Assembly: GCA_013334545.1 (NCBI GenBank)
Contig: JAAXXJ010000206.1
Span: 1 to 5,746, forward strand
Direction: 5' to 3'
Origin: Nitrospirota bacterium
Lineage (GTDB): Bacteria; Nitrospirota; UBA9217
DNA length: 5,746 bases
Notes under the pieces: generated by a model
Seen by the model: the letters and a program-made list of their open reading frames with translations, nothing else
What the model was told of the DNA's origin: nothing
Database searches by the model: none
Position numbers and translations under genes: made by a program
Shown here: piece after piece, positions 1-5,111 of the stretch
Layout: the number at the start of each line of letters is the position of its first letter
Position numbering within the stretch: position 1 is the stretch's first letter

Positions 1-1060
1 TCGCGAACTCGAAGTCCCGCTGGTCGTGGGCCGGAACGGACATGATGGCGCCGGTCCCGTAGTCCATGAGCACGAAATTGCCGACCCAGACCGGGACCCT
101 CTCGCTGTTGAGCGGGTTGACGGCGTAGGCCCCGGTGAAGATGCCCTCTTTCTCCCGGCTTTCGTCCGTGCGCTCCGCCTTGTCCTCGCGCATCACCCGC
201 TGGCAGAAGGCGCGGACCTCCGCGGCCTGCGGCTTTCCTTGTATAAGGGTCTCCACCATGGGGTGCTCGGGCGCGATGCTCATGAACGTGACGCCGTACA
301 GCGTGTCCGGCCGGGTCGTGAAGATCGTGAGCTTTTCGCCGGACCGCTCTACGATGAAGTCCACTTCCACGCCTAGGGACTTCCCGATCCAGTTCCGCTG
401 CATGGTGAGGACGCGCTCGGGCCATCCCGGAAGCTTGTCGCAGTATGCCAGCAGTTCCTCGGCGTAGGCGGTGATCTTGAAGAACCACTGTTCCAGTTCG
501 CGGTGCGTCACCACGGAACCGCAGCGCCAGCAAAGACCGTCCTCCACCTGCTCGTTGGCGAGCACGGTATTGCACGACGGGCACCAGTTCACGTAAGAAA
601 GCTTCTTATAGGCCAGGCCCTTCTCGAGCATTTTCAGGAAGAACCACTGGTTCCACCGGTAATATTCCTCGAGGCAGGTTGTCACCTCGCGGTCCCAATC
701 ATAGGAGAGGCCCATGCGCTTGAGCTGCTTGTCCCGCATGAAGGCGATGTTCTCGAGGGTCCATTTCGAAGGATGGATGCCGTGCTTGATGGCCGCGTTC
801 TCCGCCGGCAGTCCGAAGGAGTCCCAACCCATGGGATGCAGCACGTTGTACCCGCGCATCCGCTTGTACCGCGACACCACGTCGCCGATCGAATAGTTCC
901 GCACGTGGCCCATGTGGATCCTGCCCGAGGGATAGGGGAACATCTCAAGGCAGTAGTATTTGGGCTTCGACGCGTCTTCCGTCACGGCGAAGGTCCGGTT
1001 CTCCGCCCATCGCTGCTGCCAGCGTTCTTCTACGCTCTTCGGATCATAGCGTTCGTCCAA
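1..1060 (-). CDS. leuS: Leucyl-tRNA synthetase, N-terminal 353 residues (runs off the left edge)
   Basis: Charges tRNA-Leu with leucine in the cytoplasm (class Ia synthetase). The frame is open from 1060 to the window edge and encodes about the first 40% of a protein usually near 820-870 residues. The class I signature HMGH is at residues 49-52, followed by HPMGWDSFGLPAEN. A zinc-ribbon insertion has four cysteines, C160-x2-C163 and C177-x2-C180. The CP1 editing domain shows TTRPDT at 248-253 and GTGAIMSVPAHD at 335-346. Its T253 and D346 match the editing threonine and aspartate known from E. coli LeuRS (T252, D345). The start is TTG at 1060: the family-typical N-terminus (DERYDPKSVEERWQ) begins there, and GGAGGT lies 5 nt upstream. 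The nearby ATG at 1048 is out of frame. It is the last gene of the minus-strand series and was probably co-transcribed with the receiver-PilZ gene before the four-helix-bundle unit came between them. Confidence 0.97.
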   Translation of the reverse strand, partial: MDERYDPKSVEERWQQRWAENRTFAVTEDASKPKYYCLEMFPYPSGRIHMGHVRNYSIGDVVSRYKRMRGYNVLHPMGWDSFGLPAENAAIKHGIHPSKWTLENIAFMRDKQLKRMGLSYDWDREVTTCLEEYYRWNQWFFLKMLEKGLAYKKLSYVNWCPSCNTVLANEQVEDGLCWRCGSVVTHRELEQWFFKITAYAEELLAYCDKLPGWPERVLTMQRNWIGKSLGVEVDFIVERSGEKLTIFTTRPDTLYGVTFMSIAPEHPMVETLIQGKPQAAEVRAFCQRVMREDKAERTDESREKEGIFTGAYAVNPLNSERVPVWVGNFVLMDYGTGAIMSVPAHDQRDFEFA

Positions 1061-1065
1061 ATAAA

Positions 1066-1071
1066 ACCTCC
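1066..1071 (-). promoter_or_regulatory. Ribosome binding site of leuS (GGAGGT)
   Basis: On the minus strand GGAGGT is followed by a 5-nt spacer and then TTG at 1060. This decides the TTG start, because no ATG or GTG in the leuS frame lies nearby. The site is only about 5 nt from the ATATTTA repeat that marks the edge of the four-helix-bundle unit, so the insertion spared the translation signal. Confidence 0.8.
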
Positions 1072-1085
1072 GGAGATATTTAAAC

Positions 1086-1113
1086 TTGAAAATTGGAGAT
1101 CGAAGCTTGAAAA
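1086..1113 (+). repeat. Left heptamer array, four degenerate TTGGAAA-like units
   Basis: Four consecutive 7-bp units read TTGAAAA (1086), TTGGAGA (1093), TCGAAGC (1100) and TTGAAAA (1107). Three are one substitution from TTGGAAA and one is more diverged. In transcription terms the array lies downstream of the four-helix-bundle gene, in inverted orientation to the array at 1557-1591. The first 19 nt match the reverse complement of 1573-1591 at 15 positions. Confidence 0.6.
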
Positions 1114-1162
1114 ATACTTGTATTTCTCTATAAATTGTAATAAGGCGCTTGGAATTTGAAAA

Positions 1163-1531
1163 TCATCTATTCTTCTTTGCAATAATAAGAGATCTCGCGA
1201 TTGTATTAATAAGCCCCTGCGTTTCCGTGATCAGGAGGACAGTGCTGTCGTCTATGCAAATATCAGCCTTCTGAACCAACTGCAGCCAAGAAAGCGTCTC
1301 ACGGAGCTCTTTAAAGACGATCTGGAGTTCATGGATGAAATCAGCACGGCTTTGCGCACCACAGGCTTCCTGATAGTTGGCGCCCGCGGAAGTGCCTGAG
1401 CGCAGCAACTGACCACCGATCTCCCGCCCCACATATGTCTTGCTCAACTTCGATACAAGCCGAACCACATCAACTGCAAAACTCAATAATCGCTGGGACA
1501 ACTGATTCGATTCTTCTTCCATACCGTTCAT
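1163..1531 (-). CDS. Four-helix-bundle protein of the 23S rRNA intervening-sequence (IVP/S23, Avd-like) family
   Basis: A 122-residue, almost entirely helical protein with no signal peptide. The family hallmark is the run GGQLLRSGTSAGANYQEA at residues 39-56, followed by the acidic/basic helix ADFIHELQIVFKELRET (63-79). This is the small PF05635/TIGR02436 type. Relatives were first found as ORFs inside 23S rRNA insertions of Leptospira and Coxiella, and the Avd accessory proteins of diversity-generating retroelements share the fold. Their molecular role outside retroelements is unclear, although Avd-type pentamers bind nucleic acid. Here no rRNA or reverse transcriptase is visible. The start is uncertain: ATG 1531 is chosen, with TTG 1537 (directly after an in-frame TGA) and ATG 1522 also possible, and none has a clear ribosome binding site. 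The gene sits between inverted heptamer arrays and has visibly lower GC than its neighbours, both consistent with acquisition. Confidence 0.9.
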   Translation of the reverse strand: MNGMEEESNQLSQRLLSFAVDVVRLVSKLSKTYVGREIGGQLLRSGTSAGANYQEACGAQSRADFIHELQIVFKELRETLSWLQLVQKADICIDDSTVLLITETQGLINTIARSLIIAKKNR

Positions 1532-1556
1532 TACCAATCACTGCCACATTTTTAAA

Positions 1557-1591
1557 CTTTCAATTTCCAATTTCCAATCTTCAATTTCCAA
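1557..1591 (-). repeat. Right heptamer array, five TTGGAAA-like units
   Basis: Read on the minus strand from 1591 down, the units are TTGGAAA, TTGAAGA, TTGGAAA, TTGGAAA and TTGAAAG: three identical copies and two variants, in perfect 7-bp register. The array lies about 26 nt upstream of the chosen start of the four-helix-bundle gene and abuts the stop codon of the receiver-PilZ gene on its other side. It is better preserved than the left array. Confidence 0.75.
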
Positions 1592-1594
1592 TAT

Positions 1595-2269
1595 TTACTG
1601 CCCTATCCTGTTCCTGACGTACTGCTCGATGATGACGAAGGACCGGGCGGTGAGGTTCACGAACTTGACGCCATACCGGAAACGTCCGGACCCCGTCCGA
1701 TCGGCCCGTATGACCGTGCATTCTGCGTTGATCTCGCTATGGGCGATATTGAAAGAGCATTTCAGCATGTCGCCTTCCTTCAGGTCGTTCCTGGTCTCCA
1801 GGAGCATGCCGGAGACACTGATATTGTGGGATGTGGCAAAGAACGGGCTCTCCCGGTCCGAACTCTCGACGACTACGCGCAGGAGCACCCGCATGTCCTT
1901 CCGCTGCGGAATGATGATCAGTTCGGCAACCTTCGCGAACAGGTCGAAGGGGTTCACGGGCCTAGTGACAACGGCATTGGCGCCCGCGTCCCTGCAGGCG
2001 GCCTGGACCGGCCTACTGTCTTCACAGACGATAATGATGGATACATCCTTGAGTCCGGGCTCTGAGCGGATGGCCGTGCAGAGCTGGGCGCCGTTCATGT
2101 CCGGCTGGGAGAACTCAATGATAATGAGGTCGGCCTTGATCCGCCGGTGCAGGTCCAGCACCTCCCCGGAGGTCTCTGCGGCATGAAGCTTGATCCCTCC
2201 CCGCCCGAACAGCGAACCGCCTGTCTCAACGGCATGGAGAATGCTTTTCGCAATGATTACGTTCTTCAT
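1595..2269 (-). CDS. Degenerate receiver domain fused to a PilZ domain (probable c-di-GMP-binding protein)
   Basis: 224 residues in two domains. Residues 1-118 follow the response-regulator receiver pattern (ADLIIIEFSQPDMNG at 46-60, then ..VTRPVNPFDL at 101-110). However, the phospho-acceptor aspartate is E52, the N-terminal acidic pair is replaced (VIIAKS), and the conserved lysine before proline is R103. Phosphorylation is therefore unlikely, and E52 may mimic the phosphorylated state. Residues 120-224 form a PilZ domain with both c-di-GMP-binding elements: R123-x3-R127 and N149-x-S151-x2-G154 (the [D/N]xSxxG motif). It probably senses c-di-GMP in the cytoplasm and passes the signal to an unknown partner, commonly motility, surface or polysaccharide functions in this family. 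ATG 2269 is preceded by AAGG with an 8-nt spacer. It lies 127 bp after the DUF4124 gene on the same strand and is probably co-transcribed with it. Confidence 0.88.
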   Translation of the reverse strand: MKNVIIAKSILHAVETGGSLFGRGGIKLHAAETSGEVLDLHRRIKADLIIIEFSQPDMNGAQLCTAIRSEPGLKDVSIIIVCEDSRPVQAACRDAGANAVVTRPVNPFDLFAKVAELIIIPQRKDMRVLLRVVVESSDRESPFFATSHNISVSGMLLETRNDLKEGDMLKCSFNIAHSEINAECTVIRADRTGSGRFRYGVKFVNLTARSFVIIEQYVRNRIGQ

Positions 2270-2314
2270 TTAGTGGACCTTAGGCGGTGGATATGCAGCG
2301 CTTCGGCCCCTATT

Positions 2315-2370
2315 CGCTGCTTCTCGCTCCGCACCGGGCATGCGCTGCTTACCGCTCCGCGCACGGGACC
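2315..2370. repeat. Imperfect 28-bp tandem duplication in the gap between the DUF4124 and PilZ genes
   Basis: Two head-to-tail copies, 2315-2342 and 2343-2370, both begin CGCTGCTT and both continue with CGCTCCGC and then a CGGG block. They differ by a few substitutions and one small shift. The first CGCTGC (2315-2320) can also pair with GCAGCG at 2295-2300 across a 14-nt loop. No T-tract follows on either strand, so the hairpin is not a convincing terminator. The 127-bp gap shows no plausible gene. Confidence 0.5.
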
Positions 2371-2396
2371 AGACGGCCGGCGCCCGGAGCAGGATG

Positions 2397-2927
2397 TCAT
2401 TCTCTGAGCCACCCCGGGTAGGCATCGGCCTTTCGCGCTTCCTCGGGCAGGTCCACGTCGAGCTCCCGCCTGATCTTCGCGATCTTCTTATCGATCTTGG
2501 CCAGCTTTTTGTCCCGCGAGGACTTGGCCTTCTTGGCGCTGCTTGATGAGCGTTTTTTCGTCTTGGACTCGTCATCCCTTTCCTGTTTCACGAGAAGCTC
2601 GCGTTCGTTCTCCTGATCCCGGAGCTGCCGGCGCAGGTTCTCGGCGCGTTTCCGCCAATACTGCTCACCCCTGCCGTACTTGTCCTTGTGCTCAGGCACT
2701 GCTGCCGGCTTGTTCTTGTCCGCAACGGGGTCTTTCCCGATGCTTACCCGGTCGTCACGCATCTCCACGGGCTTCGCCGCGCCGCGGTATTCCGCCGGGA
2801 TCTTCTCCTTGTCGTTGGTGATGAACTCCCGGCCGTTCCGGTCCACCCACTTGTAGAACTCAGCGTGGACGTCGGAAAACACCGCAAGAGACATGAGAAC
2901 TGCCATCACTACCGTGGTTCGCACCAT
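2397..2927 (-). CDS. Secreted DUF4124-domain protein with Lys/Arg-rich coiled-coil tail
   Basis: 176 residues. Residues 1-22 form a signal peptide: two charged residues, a hydrophobic core and VHA before the likely cut site, predicting export to the periplasm. The mature N-terminus EFYKWVDRNGREFITND (23-39) is the DUF4124 signature (YKWVD..G...(F/Y)T). The rest is highly charged. Residues 85-120 look like a coiled coil, 120-140 are a Ser/Lys-rich linker, and 139-157 are another basic helix. DUF4124 has no established biochemical role, and envelope or peptidoglycan association is only a guess. The start at 2927 is favoured over the upstream ATG at 2975 because AGGAGG sits 5 nt before it and the signal peptide begins there. 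It heads the minus-strand series and is divergent from der. Confidence 0.88.
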   Translation of the reverse strand: MVRTTVVMAVLMSLAVFSDVHAEFYKWVDRNGREFITNDKEKIPAEYRGAAKPVEMRDDRVSIGKDPVADKNKPAAVPEHKDKYGRGEQYWRKRAENLRRQLRDQENERELLVKQERDDESKTKKRSSSSAKKAKSSRDKKLAKIDKKIAKIRRELDVDLPEEARKADAYPGWLRE

Positions 2928-2932
2928 GCGCG

Positions 2933-2938
2933 CCTCCT
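2933..2938 (-). promoter_or_regulatory. Ribosome binding site of the DUF4124 gene (AGGAGG)
   Basis: A perfect AGGAGG with a 5-nt spacer precedes ATG 2927 on the minus strand. It shows that the open frame reaching up to 2975 is an over-extension and that translation begins at the signal peptide. Confidence 0.85.
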
Positions 2939-2966
2939 GTTGAAGCCCGGATCCGATGACTCGTAT

Positions 2967-2995
2967 AAATATCATAATTACCGGTGGTTCGCAAG
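2967..2995 (-). promoter_or_regulatory. Candidate sigma-70 promoter for the DUF4124 / PilZ / leuS series
   Basis: On the minus strand TTGCGA (2995-2990) and TATTTA (2972-2967) are separated by 17 bp, about 40 nt upstream of the DUF4124 start. The spacing is ideal, but the hexamers match consensus only partly and the stretch is AT-rich, so other -10 choices such as TATGAT exist nearby. Confidence 0.35.
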
Positions 2996-3003
2996 ATTTT
3001 TTA

Positions 3004-3033
3004 TTGTATTAACAGGGACATTAGTGCTATATT
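3004..3033 (+). promoter_or_regulatory. Candidate plus-strand promoter in the divergent region
   Basis: TTGTAT (3004-3009) and TATATT (3028-3033) are separated by 18 bp. If used for der it would give a leader of about 360 nt containing both REP-like hairpins. A second possible -10, TATATT at 3352-3357, lies much nearer to der but lacks a good -35. Neither is certain. Confidence 0.25.
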
Positions 3034-3175
3034 ATCCGCCCGTTCACCACAGAGACCGAGACGCGAAGAGAAGCTTAAAAATATCCCGGGGTAATAACCA
3101 AAACCCTTGAACCGTAAAGGCGCAAAGGTCGCGAAGGAAATCCCGGCAGATATTGAATCCAGGAGCGAGCGCATT

Positions 3176-3195
3176 CCCCGTAGCTTGCTGCGGGG
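3176..3195. repeat. REP-like hairpin 1 (CTTG loop)
   Basis: Stem CCCCGTAG (3176-3183) and CTGCGGGG (3188-3195) around the loop CTTG, with a single T-G wobble. The sequence and loop nearly copy the hairpin 66 bp to the right. GAGCGAGCG-type direct repeats flank it (around 3163-3171 and 3198-3205). No T-tract follows, so it resembles a REP palindrome more than a terminator. Confidence 0.6.
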
Positions 3196-3240
3196 TTAGC
3201 GAGCGATTAGAATAAATAGTATAACTTGAGGAACGAAAAT

Positions 3241-3262
3241 TCCCTGCAGCTTGCTGCAGGGA
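3241..3262. repeat. REP-like hairpin 2 (perfect 9-bp stem, CTTG loop)
   Basis: TCCCTGCAG (3241-3249) and CTGCAGGGA (3254-3262) pair perfectly around CTTG. The adjacent 12-bp perfect palindrome CTTCAATTGAAG is at 3264-3275. A weak outer pairing of TTGAG (3226-3230) with TTCAA (3265-3269) could extend the stem. Together with hairpin 1 this forms a paired-REP (BIME-like) arrangement upstream of der. Confidence 0.65.
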
Positions 3263-3401
3263 GCTTCAATTGAAGAAATGATCACCTTTGCTGTTGACTT
3301 CCTTGGCGTTCTTCGCGTCTCAGTGTGGCCCTCTTTTTGGCCATCGCGGTATATATTCTTGCCGTTATGCCTTGAGGTTGTTCTTTAAGCAACTACATCC
3401 T

Positions 3402-4799
3402 ATGCCAAAACCAGTCGTCGCCATCGTGGGCAGACCGAACGTCGGCAAGTCCACTCTCTTCAACCGCATCATCGGCAGGAACCTCGCCATCGTCGAGGAC
3501 GTTCCCGGCGTGACGCGGGACCGCAACTACGCTGACGCGGCGTGGGAGGGAAAGCAGTTCCATCTTGTGGACACCGGCGGGTTCGAGCCGGAATCCGAAG
3601 ACCCCATGTACATGAAGATGCGCGACCAGACCACCCTCGCCATCGAAGAGGCGGACCTCATTCTTTTCCTCATGGACGGCCAGGAGGGCCTGCTGCCGGC
3701 GGATCTCGAGGTCGCTCAGCGGCTGCGCGCTGCCGGGAAACCGGTCGTTTATGCCATCAACAAGGTGGATGGCGCACGGCACGAAGGCCTTCTTCCCGAT
3801 TTCTACCGCCTCGGCGTGGACACGCTCATCCCTATCTCGGCCCAGCACGGACAGGGCTTTTCCGACCTGATGGACGAGCTGACAAAGTTCCTTCCCGAGC
3901 GGACCGCGCAGCCCGAAGCGCCGGATGAGGTGACGAAACGTGTCCCGCCTCGGATCGCCATCATCGGACGGCCGAACGTGGGCAAATCGTCATTCGTCAA
4001 CTCGCTCATCGGCGAGGACCGCATGATCGTGAGCGCCGTCGCCGGGACTACGCGGGACTCGATCGACAGCGTGTACAAGTACTATGGCCGGGAGTACGTC
4101 CTCGTTGACACGGCGGGAATCCGGAGCCGCGGCAGGGTCAGCCAGGGCGTGGAGAAATACAGCGTCATGCGTGCCATGAAGAGCGTCAGCCGCTGCGACG
4201 TGGCGCTGGTGCTGCTCGACGCCACGGAAGGTATCACGGAGCAGGATGAACGGGTCGTGGGCCTTGCCCACGAAGAAGGAAAGGGCATCATTCTCATCCT
4301 GAACAAGTGGGACCTGGTGCAGGACAAGGAGGAAGGCTACAAGAAGTTCGTGGACGATGTCCGGCTCCGGCTCAAGTTCGTGGACTACGCGCCGGTCCTG
4401 ACCATCTCTGCCCTCACGCGCCAGCGCGTGACCAAGGTCTTCGACGAGATCGACCGCATCGTTGCTGAGCGGGAGAAGCGCGTGCCCACGGCGGAGCTGA
4501 ACCGGGTGTTCGAGAACCTCACGGCGCGGCACGAACCGCCGATGTACCGCAGCAGGCGGGTCAAGTACTACTACGCCACCCAGGTGGGGATCAAACCGCC
4601 CACCTTCGTGCTGTTCGTGAACTACCCCGATGGCGTCCACTTCTCCTATATCCGGTACATCGAGAACAACCTACGGCAGGCCTTCGGGTTCCACGGTTCG
4701 CCCATCAGGATCTACGCGAAGCGGCGGCGGGAAGAGCAGACGGCGGAGGAACGGACGCGGCCGGCGGCAGCTCGCGGCGGCAGGAAAAAGAAGACTTGA
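3402..4799 (+). CDS. der: Ribosome biogenesis GTPase Der (EngA)
   Basis: Tandem-domain GTPase needed for assembly of the 50S ribosomal subunit. 465 residues, within the usual range of about 430-500. GTPase domain 1: G1 GRPNVGKS (10-17), G2 T38 in PGVTRD, G3 DTGG (57-60), G4 NKVD (120-123), G5 SA (146-147). GTPase domain 2: GRPNVGKS (189-196), TTRD (216-219), DTAG (236-239), NKWD (301-304), SAL (336-338). A KH-like domain (about 355-440, with KYYYATQ and PTFVLFVN..) binds rRNA, and the tail is basic (RRRE...GGRKKKT). All catalytic motifs are intact in both domains. ATG 3402 is chosen because MPKPVVAIVGRPNVG is the family N-terminus. The frame extends back to 3288, but those 38 codons are unlike the family and lie partly in the REP-like element. 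No clear ribosome binding site precedes 3402. Confidence 0.97.
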   Translation: MPKPVVAIVGRPNVGKSTLFNRIIGRNLAIVEDVPGVTRDRNYADAAWEGKQFHLVDTGGFEPESEDPMYMKMRDQTTLAIEEADLILFLMDGQEGLLPADLEVAQRLRAAGKPVVYAINKVDGARHEGLLPDFYRLGVDTLIPISAQHGQGFSDLMDELTKFLPERTAQPEAPDEVTKRVPPRIAIIGRPNVGKSSFVNSLIGEDRMIVSAVAGTTRDSIDSVYKYYGREYVLVDTAGIRSRGRVSQGVEKYSVMRAMKSVSRCDVALVLLDATEGITEQDERVVGLAHEEGKGIILILNKWDLVQDKEEGYKKFVDDVRLRLKFVDYAPVLTISALTRQRVTKVFDEIDRIVAEREKRVPTAELNRVFENLTARHEPPMYRSRRVKYYYATQVGIKPPTFVLFVNYPDGVHFSYIRYIENNLRQAFGFHGSPIRIYAKRRREEQTAEERTRPAAARGGRKKKT

Positions 4800-4800
4800 G

Positions 4801-5004
4801 AGGACAATTCTGTCTTCTCAAAGGGCCTCGCCGAACAAGCGCATCATCATCACGCCGAAGAGGGTTTCCGACAAGTCCGTTGATTGGGAAAGGAAATTCG
4901 TCGAGGCCCTCGAGAGCGTGCGTAAACCGGCGAAGCGTGCAGGCATCACCACAAAACAGATCGATGCGGCTGTCAAGACCGAGCAGCAGAGGCATGGCCG
5001 TTGA
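4801..5004 (+). pseudogene. Probable remnant of an AbrB/MazE-like antitoxin (C-terminal half only)
   Basis: Directly after der, shifted +1 to its frame, is an open stretch ending at TGA 5002-5004 with coding-like composition. Its translation RIIITPKRVSDKSVDWERKF followed by the helical ESVRKPAKRAGITTKQIDAA resembles, from memory, the end of AbrB/SpoVT-type antitoxins (the IxxTPK..xDKS block after the DNA-binding beta domain). The N-terminal DNA-binding part and any ATG/GTG/TTG before codon 40 are missing; the frame's only ATG, at 4630, lies inside der. SD-like GAGAGGA overlaps the der stop, 5 nt before an in-frame CTG at 4810, so an unusual non-ATG start cannot be excluded. No matching toxin gene follows on the plus strand. 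It may be a decayed toxin-antitoxin locus, and the family assignment is tentative. Confidence 0.4.
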
Positions 5005-5111
5005 GAGCGGTCAATCATATCACTATGTTCCATGCCGGGCTCCTGACTCCAGCGACTCCCTCACCACGCAATTTCAACAACAACGCCCCCCAACGCCTCC
5101 ATCGCTTTTTA

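Larger units (their letters stand above)
1076..1597 (-). mobile_element. Putative insertion unit: four-helix-bundle gene between inverted heptamer arrays, flanked by a 7-bp direct repeat
   Basis: Seen in the sequence: ATATTTA occurs at 1076-1082 and again at 1591-1597. Just inside are arrays of a TTGGAAA-like heptamer in opposite orientation (plus strand at 1086-1113, minus strand at 1591-1557), and between them is one small gene on the minus strand. The right ATATTTA copy contains the TAA stop of the receiver-PilZ gene, and the left copy is about 5 nt from the leuS ribosome binding site. Removing the unit with one repeat copy leaves 19 nt between that stop and the leuS start. Inference: a compact element inserted into an operon and duplicated 7 bp of target. 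No transposase is present, so any movement would need help from elsewhere. A 7-bp A/T-only repeat could also arise by chance. Confidence 0.5.
3047..3328. repeat. REP/MITE-like element with inverted arms and two CTTG-loop hairpins
   Basis: This non-coding block fills most of the 2928-3401 gap. Its ends are inverted: GAGACGCGAAG at 3058-3068 is the exact reverse complement of 3311-3321, and CCACA (3047-3051) pairs with TGTGG (3324-3328). Between them are an AAAGGCGCAAAGG-type purine-rich stretch (around 3115-3137) and two strong hairpins with the same CTTG loop. Such arms and CTTG palindromes are typical of dispersed REP/MITE-like sequences in bacterial genomes. No transposase is present. No gene-like frame was found here. 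Confidence 0.5.

Noticed and set aside
26..1159. Plus-strand open frames across the leuS region (26-376, 135-467, 503-1159)
   Set aside because: They are antiparallel shadows of leuS. The minus strand carries all LeuRS motifs in one continuous frame.
1163..1531. Diversity-generating retroelement built on the Avd-like protein
   Set aside because: No reverse transcriptase and no template/variable repeat pair are visible in the window, so only the protein family link remains.
1086..1591. CRISPR array from the short repeats
   Set aside because: Units are 7 bp with no spacers between them, and there are no cas genes.
2270..2575. Minus-strand open frame of 101 codons
   Set aside because: Arg/Ser/Pro-rich shadow of the DUF4124 coding tail running into the gap; no ribosome binding site or family resemblance.
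2688..3110. Plus-strand open frame of 140 codons opposite the DUF4124 gene
   Set aside because: Composition is that of an antisense shadow, while the opposite strand has a signal peptide, a domain signature and a strong ribosome binding site.
3176..3262. Rho-independent terminators at the two CTTG hairpins
   Set aside because: Neither stem is followed by a T-tract on either strand, and both lie in a divergent region where no gene ends.
3990..4640. Long minus-strand open frame inside der
   Set aside because: Shadow of a GC-rich gene; His/Val/Asp-rich translation with no motifs, opposite intact GTPase motifs.
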